From assembly GCA_963697675.1 (NCBI GenBank), contig CAVOOW010000006.1, positions 1,116,001 through 1,180,000 on the forward strand: a stretch of DNA of 64,000 bases. The letters run 5' to 3'. A program made the position numbers and the translations under genes. Shown one piece after another: positions 17,766 through 25,558 of the stretch. Each line of letters starts with the position of its first letter. Positions within the stretch are counted from its first letter, which is position 1. The DNA is from CAVOOW01 sp963697675. GTDB lineage: Bacteria > Actinomycetota > Actinomycetes > JACCUZ01. Under the pieces are notes generated by a model that saw only the letters and a list, made by a program, of their open reading frames with translations, made no database searches and was not told the origin of the DNA.

Positions 17766-18469
17766 TCTCTCGCATCACACGGATCGCCGCCAAGGTGCTC
17801 CTCAGCCTCGCGGTCGTCTATGCCGTGCTGGTCGGCATCGCCCTGTTGCTCACCAAGGTGCTCGACCACAGCGGACTGACCCGGGCCGAGGACCACGTCA
17901 ACACCGGGCTGGCCGACCATCGGGACAAGCCGCTCAACGACCTCACGTACCTGCTGTCCGGACTCGGCAACACCGCGGCCATCATCGGCGCGATGGTCGT
18001 GGTGGCCATCGCCATGCGCTTCGCGCTCAAGCGCTGGCGCGAGCCGATCTTCCTGATCGTGGCGGTGTCGGCCCAGGCTTTGGTCTTCTTCTGCGTCCAG
18101 CTCACGGTCACCCGCCAGCGTCCGCACGTGAAGCGACTCGACTCCTCCCCTCCGACGTCCAGCTTCCCGAGCGGGCACACGGGGGCGGCGACCGCGTTGT
18201 ACGTGGCGAGTGCGCTACTCGTGGTGTGGTACGTACGGCGTCAATGGGTGAAGATCCTCAGCGTCACCGTGTTGCTGGCGGTGCCGTTACTGGTCGCCTA
18301 CGGCCGGCTCTACCGCGGGATGCATCACCCCACCGACGTCCTGGCCGCATTCCTCAACGGCCTGGCATGTGTCGCCATCGCCAGCCTGTTCGTGCTCAAC
18401 CGTCGGGGGTGGGGCGAACCGGAGGACCCTTCACCAGCCCCCACGCAGGTGAGCGCGGGGGCGAGGTGA
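17762..18469 (+). CDS. PAP2-family membrane phosphatase (second)
   Basis: This 235-residue membrane protein has PAP2 motifs TVTRQRPHVKRLD, SSFPSGHTGA and YGRLYRGMHHPTD, the last with the canonical catalytic His. It is only distantly related to its neighbour, so this is not a recent duplication. It is translationally coupled on both sides (ATGA at 17762, GTGA at 18466). The three-gene unit PAP2-PAP2-diacylglycerol kinase suggests local interconversion of phosphatidic acid and diacylglycerol or of undecaprenyl carriers. Confidence 0.9.
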   Translation: MISRITRIAAKVLLSLAVVYAVLVGIALLLTKVLDHSGLTRAEDHVNTGLADHRDKPLNDLTYLLSGLGNTAAIIGAMVVVAIAMRFALKRWREPIFLIVAVSAQALVFFCVQLTVTRQRPHVKRLDSSPPTSSFPSGHTGAATALYVASALLVVWYVRRQWVKILSVTVLLAVPLLVAYGRLYRGMHHPTDVLAAFLNGLACVAIASLFVLNRRGWGEPEDPSPAPTQVSAGAR

Positions 18470-19350
18470 ACCGCGCTGCATTCGTGGTCAACCCGACGAA
18501 GATCAGCAGCCCGGCCGCACTCCGGCAGCGCGCCGAGACATTCATGTCGCGCACGGGCTGGGAGCCACCGCTCTGGCTGGAGACGACCGCGGACGATCCC
18601 GGCGTCGGCATGTGCAAGCAGGCCGTCGACGAGGGCTGCGCAGTCGTCTTCGTCTGCGGCGGCGACGGCACGGTCATGGCCGCCGCCACGGCGCTGTCCG
18701 GGACAGATGTGCCCATGGCCATCGTGCCGCTCGGCACCGGCAACCTGCTCGCCCGCAACCTCGACCTGCCGCTCGACGACGAGCCGGCGGCCCTGCGCAT
18801 CGGAGTCCACGGCGCGACCCGGCAGATCGACGTCGGCGCGATAGAAGGGAAGCGGTTCGTCGTGATGGCGGGTCTCGGATTTGACGCGGCCATCATGCGG
18901 GACGCCCCCGAGAAATTGAAGAAAACCGTTGGCTGGCCTGCCTATGTCGTGTCTGGCGCCAAGCACATGCGCGGCCGGCGGATCAGTGTCACCATCACGA
19001 TCGACGGCGGCGAGCCGATCGAGCGCCACGTGCGAACCGTGCTGGTGGGCAACGTAGGGAAGCTGCAAGGCGGCCTCCTGCTGCTGCCCAACGCCAGGCC
19101 CGATGACGGAGTGCTGGACATCGCCGTACTGGCGCCACGCAACGCCCTCGACTGGGCGCGGCTCACCGGTCGGGTGCTGCGCCGCAAGGACGTGCCGGAC
19201 CGGCGGATGGAGCGGTTCCAGGGCAAGCACGTCGTCATCGAGGCCAGCCGGCCGCAACCGCGTCAGCTCGACGGAGACCTCATCGAGGACGGGCAGACGA
19301 TGGACATCGAGATCGAGGCCGGCGCCCTGGCCGTTCGGGTCGCACGGTGA
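18466..19350 (+). CDS. Diacylglycerol kinase-like lipid kinase (DagK/YegS family)
   Basis: The 294-residue protein has the kinase catalytic motif VCGGDGTVMAAATAL and the VPLGTGNLLARNL motif of the DAGK catalytic domain (residues 1-130). A C-terminal beta-rich domain includes QLDGDLIEDG. Family members phosphorylate diacylglycerol or related lipids at the membrane with ATP. Its GTG overlaps the PAP2 stop (GTGA). It lies at the 3' end of the lipid-phosphatase operon and is convergent with pheA. Confidence 0.9.
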   Translation: MNRAAFVVNPTKISSPAALRQRAETFMSRTGWEPPLWLETTADDPGVGMCKQAVDEGCAVVFVCGGDGTVMAAATALSGTDVPMAIVPLGTGNLLARNLDLPLDDEPAALRIGVHGATRQIDVGAIEGKRFVVMAGLGFDAAIMRDAPEKLKKTVGWPAYVVSGAKHMRGRRISVTITIDGGEPIERHVRTVLVGNVGKLQGGLLLLPNARPDDGVLDIAVLAPRNALDWARLTGRVLRRKDVPDRRMERFQGKHVVIEASRPQPRQLDGDLIEDGQTMDIEIEAGALAVRVAR

Positions 19351-19385
19351 GCACCGTCACGCCCGTACCCCCCATTCTGATGAGC

Positions 19386-19441
19386 GACCATTCGGCCGCG
19401 CGAACGGCCGGCGTGTCACGGACAAAGGTCCGCTCGCCGAG
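19386..19441. repeat. Copy of a second intergenic repeat (GTGTCACGGACAAAGGTCCG type)
   Basis: GGCGTGTCACGGACAAAGGT followed by CCGCTC resembles the arm of the hairpin at 60260-60336, where GTGTCGCAGCCAAAGGTCGC follows a matching GAGCGACCTT arm. Here GAGCGACC also stands at the left, but the intervening arm has diverged. It lies between the convergent lipid kinase and pheA genes, where a terminator would be expected. Confidence 0.4.
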
Positions 19442-19451
19442 CGCACGAGGT

Positions 19452-20396
19452 CTACGAGCGGCCGTCTCGGACACGACCCAACCAGGCCGCAGCGTCGCGG
19501 TAGATCGCGTCATCGGTGACCCGGTCGGAGTCGGCGTCGGGCCGGGCATCGGCCCGGGGGTAGGAGCCGAGGAACCGCACGTCGGGGCAGACCCGGCGCA
19601 GCCCCATCAGGGCCTCACCGACGCGCGCCTCGTCGACGTGTCCCTCGGCGTCGATCGAGAAGCAGTAGCGGCCGAGACGCTCGCCGGTCGGGCGCGACTC
19701 GATGCGAGTGAGGTTGACGCCGCGCACCGCGAACTCGGTGAGCACCTCCAGCAGCGCGCCCGGATGGTCGTCTGCGATGAACGCGACGAGTGAGGTCTTG
19801 TCGTTCCCGCTGGGCAGCGGCGGCTGGGCCGGCCGGCTGACGAGCACGAAGCGGGTCACGGCGTCGGGGTTGTCCTCCACGTCCTCGGCGAGGACGGCCA
19901 ACCGATAGCGCTCTGCCGCGATGGGTGCAGCGAGAGCAGCATCGTGCTGGGCAGTGCCGTCGGCCAGCGCCGCAGCCGCCGCAGCCGTGGACAGCGCAGG
20001 CACCAGAATCGCCTCGGGCAGCGCGGCCAACAGCCAGCGCCGGCACTGTGCGTGGGCATGCGGGTGAGTCGCCACGCGTCGTACGTCGTCAAGGGATGTG
20101 CCCGCTCGGGCCATCAGCGTGAACGACACGGGAAGCAGCACCTCGCGGGTCACCATCAGCGGATCGCCCGACGCGAGCTCGTCGAGAGTCGCGGCCACCG
20201 AACCCTCGACCGAGTTCTCGATCGGCACCAGTGCATGGTCGGCTTCGCTCCGGCGCACCGCGTCCAGCGCCGCGGTCACGGTCGGCTGGGGTTGCAGCTC
20301 GCCCTTCGACGCCGCAGGGATGGTGCGCAGCGCGGCTTCGGCAAAGGTGCCCTCGGGGCCGAGGTAGGCATATCGGGCGGGTGGCACTCCAGGCAT
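19452..20396 (-). CDS. pheA: Prephenate dehydratase
   Basis: This enzyme converts prephenate to phenylpyruvate in phenylalanine synthesis. The 314-residue protein has the PDT domain (AYLGPEGTFAEAAL at the start, VPIENSVEGSV, and TRFVLVSR near residue 190). The C-terminal ACT domain (about 205-285) has the ESRP motif expected for phenylalanine feedback binding. No chorismate mutase domain is fused, as usual in actinobacteria. The DUF4446 gene lies 31 bases upstream on the same strand and may be cotranscribed. Confidence 0.95.
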   Translation of the reverse strand: MPGVPPARYAYLGPEGTFAEAALRTIPAASKGELQPQPTVTAALDAVRRSEADHALVPIENSVEGSVAATLDELASGDPLMVTREVLLPVSFTLMARAGTSLDDVRRVATHPHAHAQCRRWLLAALPEAILVPALSTAAAAAALADGTAQHDAALAAPIAAERYRLAVLAEDVEDNPDAVTRFVLVSRPAQPPLPSGNDKTSLVAFIADDHPGALLEVLTEFAVRGVNLTRIESRPTGERLGRYCFSIDAEGHVDEARVGEALMGLRRVCPDVRFLGSYPRADARPDADSDRVTDDAIYRDAAAWLGRVRDGRS

Positions 20397-20427
20397 GCGG
20401 GAACCTTACTGGCGCACGGGGGTTGCC

Positions 20428-20856
20428 CTAGCCGTGGTGGTCGGCCTGCGCATCGCGGATCGCTTGCTGCTCCTCGGGCGAGAGGGACTGCTCGCTCTGC
20501 AGCCCGGCCAGCGCCTTGGCGTAGGTGCGCGTCTCGGACCGGCCATTGATCGAGGAGAGTACGAAGCCGTCACCCTTCGCGTCGAAGACAGCGGCCGAGA
20601 AGGACAGCATCCCGCCCATGTCGCCGAACGCGTCGTAGCGCACGACGCCCACATGGCGAAGCGCACTGAGATCCGTGCCACCTCCGGCCGCGTCGACCCG
20701 CGCCCCACGGGACGAGAGCCGGCGAACTCGCCGGCCCAGGGCGCGGAGCCGGGCGAGCGCGATCAGGGCCATCAGGAAGGACAGTCCGGCCAACCCCGCG
20801 GCAGACACGGCGACCACCTCGAGGGTGTCGCGGTCGAGGTTCAGGTCAGTGGACAC
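20428..20856 (-). CDS. DUF4446 family membrane-anchored protein
   Basis: From GTG 20856 the protein has 142 residues: one membrane helix at about 14-34, a basic stretch (ALGRRVRRLSSR), and a soluble domain with the family's VGVVRYDAFGDMGGMLSFSAA motif and INGRSETRTYAK. The function of this family is not established. A TAGTGT -10 element 8 bases upstream supports this start. The longer frame to 21030 would be antisense to larB. It is divergent from larB, with only 40 bases between start codons. Confidence 0.85.
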   Translation of the reverse strand: MSTDLNLDRDTLEVVAVSAAGLAGLSFLMALIALARLRALGRRVRRLSSRGARVDAAGGGTDLSALRHVGVVRYDAFGDMGGMLSFSAAVFDAKGDGFVLSSINGRSETRTYAKALAGLQSEQSLSPEEQQAIRDAQADHHG

Positions 20857-20864
20857 GGATCTGA

Positions 20865-20870
20865 ACACTA
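20865..20870 (-). promoter_or_regulatory. -10 element TAGTGT for the DUF4446 gene
   Basis: On the minus strand TAGTGT is followed by eight bases and the GTG start, consistent with a leaderless message. It is back-to-back with the larB -10 element at 20884. Confidence 0.4.
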
Positions 20871-20883
20871 GCCGCCCGCCGGT

Positions 20884-20889
20884 TAGCCT
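20884..20889 (+). promoter_or_regulatory. -10 element TAGCCT for leaderless larB
   Basis: TAGCCT ends 7 bases before the larB ATG at 20897 and no ribosome binding site intervenes, so the ATG is probably at the 5' end of the transcript. Confidence 0.45.
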
Positions 20890-20896
20890 TCGCGGC

Positions 20897-21679
20897 ATGG
20901 ACCGCACCGAGGTAGAGGCGCTGCTGCAGGAAGTGGCGTCCGGCGGCCTTGCCGTCGGAGCGGCCCTCGAACGTCTTGCCGCCGGGCCCATGTCCGGCTC
21001 CGCGGACCTCGGCTTCGCCCGGGTCGACACGCACCGCGGGCTTCGTACGGGAGATCCCGAAGTCGTCTACGCCGCCGGCAAGACGCCCGACCAGACAGTC
21101 GCGATCCTGCGCGAGCTCGCCGCTCGATCCGGCGCCCGGCCCGCGATCGCGACGCGCGTGCCCGACGAGACACTGGCCCTGCTGGCCGAGGCGTTCCCCG
21201 ATGCGCTCGTCGACCTGACCGCCCGGGCCGTCGCTGTCGGCCCGCTGCCCGAGCCGCGCGGCCTGGTGTGTGTGGTGTCGGCGGGCACGTCGGACGCACC
21301 GGTCGCGGCCGAAGCGGCGTTCGTGGCCCGCGCGTTCGGTGCCGGCGTCTCGCGCATCGACGACGTCGGTGTCGCGGGGCTGCACCGCGTCACGGGCGCC
21401 CGGCCGCAGCTCGAGAGCGCCGACTGCCTGGTCGTCGTCGCCGGGATGGAAGGTGCCTTGCCCAGCGTCGTCGGAGGCCTGACCGGTGTGCCGTTGGTCG
21501 CGGTGCCGACGTCGGTGGGTTATGGGGCGTCGTACGGAGGTCTGGCGGCGCTGCTCGCGATGCTCAACTCCTGCGCGCCCGGAGTCGTGGTCTGCAACAT
21601 CGACAACGGCTTCGGGGCCGGGGTTTTCGCCGCCCGGGTTGCACGCCGCGCAGCCGTGCACACCGAGGCACCGACATGA
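20897..21679 (+). CDS. larB: Nickel-pincer cofactor biosynthesis protein LarB
   Basis: LarB carboxylates and hydrolyses nicotinic acid adenine dinucleotide to start synthesis of the nickel-pincer nucleotide used by lactate racemase LarA. The 260-residue protein shows the AIR-carboxylase-like C-terminal domain with VVSAGTSDAPVAAEAA, VVAGMEGALPSVVGGL and VPTSVGYGASYGG. It overlaps larC by 4 bases (ATGA at 21676). LarE, the sulfur-inserting enzyme, and LarA are not in this window. Confidence 0.93.
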   Translation: MDRTEVEALLQEVASGGLAVGAALERLAAGPMSGSADLGFARVDTHRGLRTGDPEVVYAAGKTPDQTVAILRELAARSGARPAIATRVPDETLALLAEAFPDALVDLTARAVAVGPLPEPRGLVCVVSAGTSDAPVAAEAAFVARAFGAGVSRIDDVGVAGLHRVTGARPQLESADCLVVVAGMEGALPSVVGGLTGVPLVAVPTSVGYGASYGGLAALLAMLNSCAPGVVVCNIDNGFGAGVFAARVARRAAVHTEAPT

Positions 21680-22878
21680 GTCTCGCCTGGTTCGGCTGCG
21701 AGGCCGGCGCGAGCGGTGACATGTTCCTCGGTGCGCTCGTCGACGCCGGCGCACCGCTCGACGTCATGCAGTCGGCGGTCGACGCCATCGGTGTGGAGCA
21801 CGTCGGACTTCGGGCGCGCGAGGTGACGCGGGCCGGGCTCGCCGCGATCCAGGTGGAGGTGCGCGCCCCCCGCAGCGACGTCGTCCGCACCTGGGGAAAC
21901 ATCCGCGGCCTGCTCGAGAACGCCGACCTCGACGAGGCTGTGCGCGCCCGGGCGCTCGACGTCTTTGCGCGGCTGGCACGCGCCGAAGCCGTTGCCCACC
22001 GGGTCAGCCCTGAGCAGGTGCACTTCCACGAGGTCGGAGCGCTCGACGCCATCGCAGACGTCGTGGGCAGCAGCGCCGGCCTGCATGCTCTCGGTGTCGA
22101 ACGCGCGGTCGCATCCGCCGTCGCGGTCGGCAGTGGCATGGTGCGCAGCGAGCACGGACTGCTGCCCGTGCCCGCACCCGCGGTGCTCTCGGTGCTCGCC
22201 GAGGCCGACGCCCCGATCCACGCCGGCCCGGTGGCGCTGGAGATGTGCACGCCAACTGGGGCCGCTTTGCTCGCGGCGACCGTGACCGCATGGGGTGGAC
22301 TGCCGCCGATGCGCGTGGTCGCTCACGGTTCCGGAGCCGGGTCACGCGATCACGGCGACGTCCCGAACGTGCTGCGGCTCGTCCTCGGTGAGCCCGCAGA
22401 TGTCGACAGCGCGACAGTCAGCGCTCTCGACTCACCGACGACCACCCAGGCTCTCGTGCTCGAGTCCAACGTCGACGACCTCGACCCGCGACTCTGGCCC
22501 GCCGTCCTTGCCGCCCTCTTCGCGGCCGGCGCGTCCGATGCCTGGCTGACGCCGATCCTGATGAAGAAAGGCCGGCCCGCTCACACGCTGTCGGTGCTCA
22601 CCGAACCCCAGCACGCGGACGCCGTACGCCGCGTGGTCTTCACCGAGAGCTCCACGATCGGCCTGCGCGAACGTCGCGTGACCAAGCGGGCCTTGGTCCG
22701 CGAGCTGCGCACGGTGACCGTCGACGGCGTCGACATCGCCGTCAAGGTCGCGTTGCTCGACGGCGAGGTGGCCAACGTCGCTCCGGAGTACGACGACGTC
22801 GCTGCCGCGGCCGCGCGACTCGGCCGCCCCGTGAAGGCTGTCCTCGCCGCCGCTGTCGCCGCCGCCCACGCCGAGTAA
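21676..22878 (+). CDS. larC: Nickel insertion protein LarC
   Basis: LarC inserts nickel into the pyridinium dithio-nucleotide in a CTP-dependent step. The 400-residue protein begins LAWFGCEAGASGDMFLGAL, includes the VHFHEVGALDAIADVVG motif and has the nickel-binding C-terminal half (LESNVDDLDPRLWP, MKKGRPAHTLSVL). In Lactiplantibacillus plantarum larC is read through a programmed frameshift. Here one uninterrupted frame encodes both parts. A repeat element begins 35 bases after its stop. Confidence 0.93.
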   Translation: MSLAWFGCEAGASGDMFLGALVDAGAPLDVMQSAVDAIGVEHVGLRAREVTRAGLAAIQVEVRAPRSDVVRTWGNIRGLLENADLDEAVRARALDVFARLARAEAVAHRVSPEQVHFHEVGALDAIADVVGSSAGLHALGVERAVASAVAVGSGMVRSEHGLLPVPAPAVLSVLAEADAPIHAGPVALEMCTPTGAALLAATVTAWGGLPPMRVVAHGSGAGSRDHGDVPNVLRLVLGEPADVDSATVSALDSPTTTQALVLESNVDDLDPRLWPAVLAALFAAGASDAWLTPILMKKGRPAHTLSVLTEPQHADAVRRVVFTESSTIGLRERRVTKRALVRELRTVTVDGVDIAVKVALLDGEVANVAPEYDDVAAAAARLGRPVKAVLAAAVAAAHAE

Positions 22879-22910
22879 GGGGAAACTTCAAAGTCGCAAC
22901 AACAGAAACT

Positions 22911-22990
22911 TCAAAGTCGATCATGCAGTAACCGACACGGGCTCACATCGCCGCAGGTCAGCGCCCCGCAAATCAAAGTCGATCATGCAC
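22911..22990. repeat. Intergenic repeat, + orientation (two cores) downstream of larC
   Basis: Cores lie at 22913-22927 and 22975-22989, with a CATCGCCGCAGGTCAG middle. A partial extra copy (CTTCAAAGTCG) lies at about 22886-22896. The element lies between the 3' ends of larC and the SDR gene. Confidence 0.85.
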
Positions 22991-23039
22991 AACTTGGGGC
23001 CCCCGTGCGCGGCCATCGCACGAGGAGCCGCCAAGGACT

Positions 23040-23951
23040 TCAGAGGGTGGTGCGCTCGGCCATCGTGAAACGCAGCCTGCCCATCATGTTCTCGACCTGC
23101 GGCGCGATGCCGCTCTCGTCGAACAGCTCGTGCACGCGGTCCGCGATGCCGGACGGCGTGAACCGGGTGTCGTGGTTCTGGATGACCGCCACCGACGTGA
23201 ACGGCTGGTAGAGCTCAACGGCGTCGCCCTGGATGCCGAACACCTTGCCGCTGATGTCGCCCGCAGCGTCACTGCACAGGTAGGCGACCAGCGGCGCGAC
23301 GTTGTCGGGGTGCCAGAAGTCGAATGTCTCCTCACCGTCATCCCCGGCGAGACCCGTGCCGTACGCGCCCTCGGTCATCCGCGTGCGCGCCGCGGGGGCG
23401 ATCGCGTTGCATCGCACGCCGTAGCGAGCCATCTCCATCGCGACGATGGTCGAGAAAGCCGCGATGCCAGCCTTGGCCGCGCCGTAGTTGGTCTGGCCGA
23501 AGTTGCCGAGCAGTCCGGAGGTCGAGGCCGTGCACACGATGCGGCCCGGCTGCCCCGAGTCCTTCCAGTAGCCGCAGGCGTGATGGGTCGGCAGGAAATG
23601 GCCGCGCAGGTGGACCTTGATCACGGCGTCCCACTCGTCGACGCTCATCTTCGCGACGGTGCGGTCGCGCAGGATGCCGGCGTTGTTGACCAGCGCGTCG
23701 AGCCGTCCGAACGTGTCGACGGCCGTTGCGACCAGCCCGCGCGCGGTGTCGTCCTCGGAGCAGTCGCCGGTGTCCAGCACCGCTTCTCCACCTGCCGCAG
23801 TGATCTCCTCGACCACTGCCTTGCCGACCTCGGCATCAAGCTCGTTGACGACCACGCGAGCGCCTTCGCGGGCCAGTTCGAGAGCCTCGCCGCGCCCGAT
23901 GCCGCGACCCGCGCCGGTGACGATTGCGACCTTGCCGTCCATGAGACCCAT
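23040..23951 (-). CDS. Short-chain dehydrogenase/reductase, 17-beta-HSD type 4-like
   Basis: The Rossmann motif TGAGRGIGRGEALELA, NNAGILRDRTVAKMS and the catalytic YGAAK (Tyr-x3-Lys) place this 303-residue protein among SDRs related to the (3R)-hydroxyacyl-CoA dehydrogenase part of peroxisomal multifunctional enzymes. A role in acyl-CoA or steroid side-chain oxidation is plausible but not shown. Start ATG 23951 is chosen because TAGTGT lies 7 bases upstream. The frame extends to 24020 without support. The gene is bracketed by repeat pairs facing each other (22911-22990 and 24083-24160). Confidence 0.88.
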   Translation of the reverse strand: MGLMDGKVAIVTGAGRGIGRGEALELAREGARVVVNELDAEVGKAVVEEITAAGGEAVLDTGDCSEDDTARGLVATAVDTFGRLDALVNNAGILRDRTVAKMSVDEWDAVIKVHLRGHFLPTHHACGYWKDSGQPGRIVCTASTSGLLGNFGQTNYGAAKAGIAAFSTIVAMEMARYGVRCNAIAPAARTRMTEGAYGTGLAGDDGEETFDFWHPDNVAPLVAYLCSDAAGDISGKVFGIQGDAVELYQPFTSVAVIQNHDTRFTPSGIADRVHELFDESGIAPQVENMMGRLRFTMAERTTL

Positions 23952-23958
23952 GCCGGCG

Positions 23959-23964
23959 ACACTA
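23959..23964 (-). promoter_or_regulatory. -10 element TAGTGT for the SDR gene
   Basis: On the minus strand TAGTGT, seven bases, then ATG 23951. This supports a leaderless start and rejects the longer frame. Confidence 0.42.
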
Positions 23965-24082
23965 CCCAGCGACAACACCAGGATCGTGCGGCGGGATCGG
24001 GCCCAGAACCGGCCGGCCACCCTGGATCAGAGCTGCTCGGAGGTGACCCGAGCTCGGGCATTCTGCCGACCCTTCCAACTAC

Positions 24083-24160
24083 TGCATGATCGATTTGGAT
24101 TTGAGATGCGCTGACCTGCGGCGATGCCGGCCCCTGCCACGTTGTGCATGATCGACTTTG
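24083..24160. repeat. Intergenic repeat, - orientation (two cores)
   Basis: Reverse cores lie at 24083-24097 (variant with GATTTGGA) and 24145-24159, separated by the middle module read as CTGACCTGCGGCGATG. The nearer core ends 18 bases after the stop of the FAD oxidase gene (24177), in that gene's orientation and behind a C-rich tract. Confidence 0.85.
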
Positions 24161-24176
24161 AAAGGAGGGGGCGGCG

Positions 24177-25457
24177 CTAGTCGGGGAGCATCACGCCGGG
24201 GTTCAGCAGGCCGGCCGGGTCGAAGGACGCCTTGATCGCCCGCATCAGGTCGATCTCGACCGCCGACCGGGTCAGCGAGAGCCACTCCCGCTTCGCGACG
24301 CCGATGCCGTGCTCGGCCGCGATGCTGCCGCCGTGGGCGGCCACCAGCGTGAGCACCCGTTCGTCCACCGACTCGTCGGCGTCGTCGAGGCCGAGCACGT
24401 TGATGTGCAGGTTGCCCATCGCCAGGTGGCCGAAGACGTGCACCGGGTGCGGCGCCACCGCGCCGGCGAGCTCGGCGACAAACGTGGGGAGGGTACGGAG
24501 CGGCAGGCTCACGTCCAGCTTCCGGGCGACGCCCAGCGTCGCGATGGCCTCCGTGTGCCGCTCGCGATAGGCCCACAGAGCCGGGTCCACGGCAGCGTCG
24601 ACGTCATCGGGCAGGTCGGGAAGGTCGTCGGTCTCGAGCAGCAGGTAGACCGGATGTTCGCGTTCCAGCGGCTGCGACAGGCCGGCCACCCGCCGGACCA
24701 GGTCCACGCCCGCGGCGAGCATCACCTCGGCCGCGCGCAGACCGGTCGCCGGCAACAGCGCGATCGCCTCGGCGAGGTCACGGCAGCCGACGAGCACGAC
24801 GTAGCCGCCCTCTTCCGGCGTCACGAGTCGCACCCGCGCCGCGGTGACGATCCCGAGCGTCCCCTCGCTCCCGACGAGCAGGTCGGTGAGGTCCAGGCCG
24901 GCGTTGTCCTGCGGCGGTGGCGCAAGCCGCGACGCGATCCGGCCGTCCGCGAGCACCACCTCGAGCCCGCGCACCTGTGCCCGAGTCGTGCCGTGCCGCA
25001 CCACGCGCAGCCCGCCGGCGTTCGTCGCAACCGTGCCGCCCAGGGTCGCCGAGTCGCGGCTGGCCAGGTCGACGCCGTAGCGCAGGCCCGCCGCCAGCGC
25101 CGCCCGCTGCAGGTCACCGATCGTCGCGCCCGCCGCTGCGGTCACCTCGCGCGTAGCGGTGTCGACCGGCTCGATGGCCGACAGGCGTCGCGTCGAGAGG
25201 ACGACCTGAGTGGACTCCCGCGGTGTCCCCCCGCCCACCAGACCCGTGTTGCCCCCCTGCGGCACGACCGCGACGCCGTACTCCGCACACAGCGCAACCA
25301 CCGCCGCGACCTGCTCGGTCGTCGCCGGGCGCACGACCGCGCGCGAAGCGCCGACGAAGCGGCCCGTCCAGTCAACGTTGTACGACGACGTCACGGCAGG
25401 GTCGGTGAGTACGTGGGCCGCCCCGACCACGTCGGCCAATCCGGTTTCCAGGCTCAC
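24177..25457 (-). CDS. FAD-linked oxidase, D-lactate dehydrogenase / glycolate oxidase GlcD type
   Basis: This 426-residue flavoprotein has the PCMH FAD-binding domain (VVPQGGNTGLVGGG, SRDSATLGGTVATNAGG, GSEGTLGIVT) and the C-terminal cap of the FAD-oxidase_C family (FGHLAMGNLHINV, AAEHGIGVAKREW). Relatives oxidise D-lactate, glycolate or D-2-hydroxyglutarate. D-lactate would fit the larBC genes 1.3 kb away, but that pairing is inference. It is divergent from arcA with about 100 bases between starts. Confidence 0.87.
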   Translation of the reverse strand: MSLETGLADVVGAAHVLTDPAVTSSYNVDWTGRFVGASRAVVRPATTEQVAAVVALCAEYGVAVVPQGGNTGLVGGGTPRESTQVVLSTRRLSAIEPVDTATREVTAAAGATIGDLQRAALAAGLRYGVDLASRDSATLGGTVATNAGGLRVVRHGTTRAQVRGLEVVLADGRIASRLAPPPQDNAGLDLTDLLVGSEGTLGIVTAARVRLVTPEEGGYVVLVGCRDLAEAIALLPATGLRAAEVMLAAGVDLVRRVAGLSQPLEREHPVYLLLETDDLPDLPDDVDAAVDPALWAYRERHTEAIATLGVARKLDVSLPLRTLPTFVAELAGAVAPHPVHVFGHLAMGNLHINVLGLDDADESVDERVLTLVAAHGGSIAAEHGIGVAKREWLSLTRSAVEIDLMRAIKASFDPAGLLNPGVMLPD

Positions 25458-25546
25458 CCGGAGACTCTTTCAGGTGCCCTGCGACCGTGCCGACAAGCCC
25501 TCGCCCGGCGTCGCACAATGCCCTCCCGCCGGGGAGCGCCTGACAC

Positions 25547-25552
25547 TACAGT
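25547..25552 (+). promoter_or_regulatory. -10 element TACAGT for leaderless arcA
   Basis: TACAGT, six bases, then the arcA ATG. No Shine-Dalgarno precedes the start codon. Confidence 0.4.
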
Positions 25553-25558
25553 CGCGGA

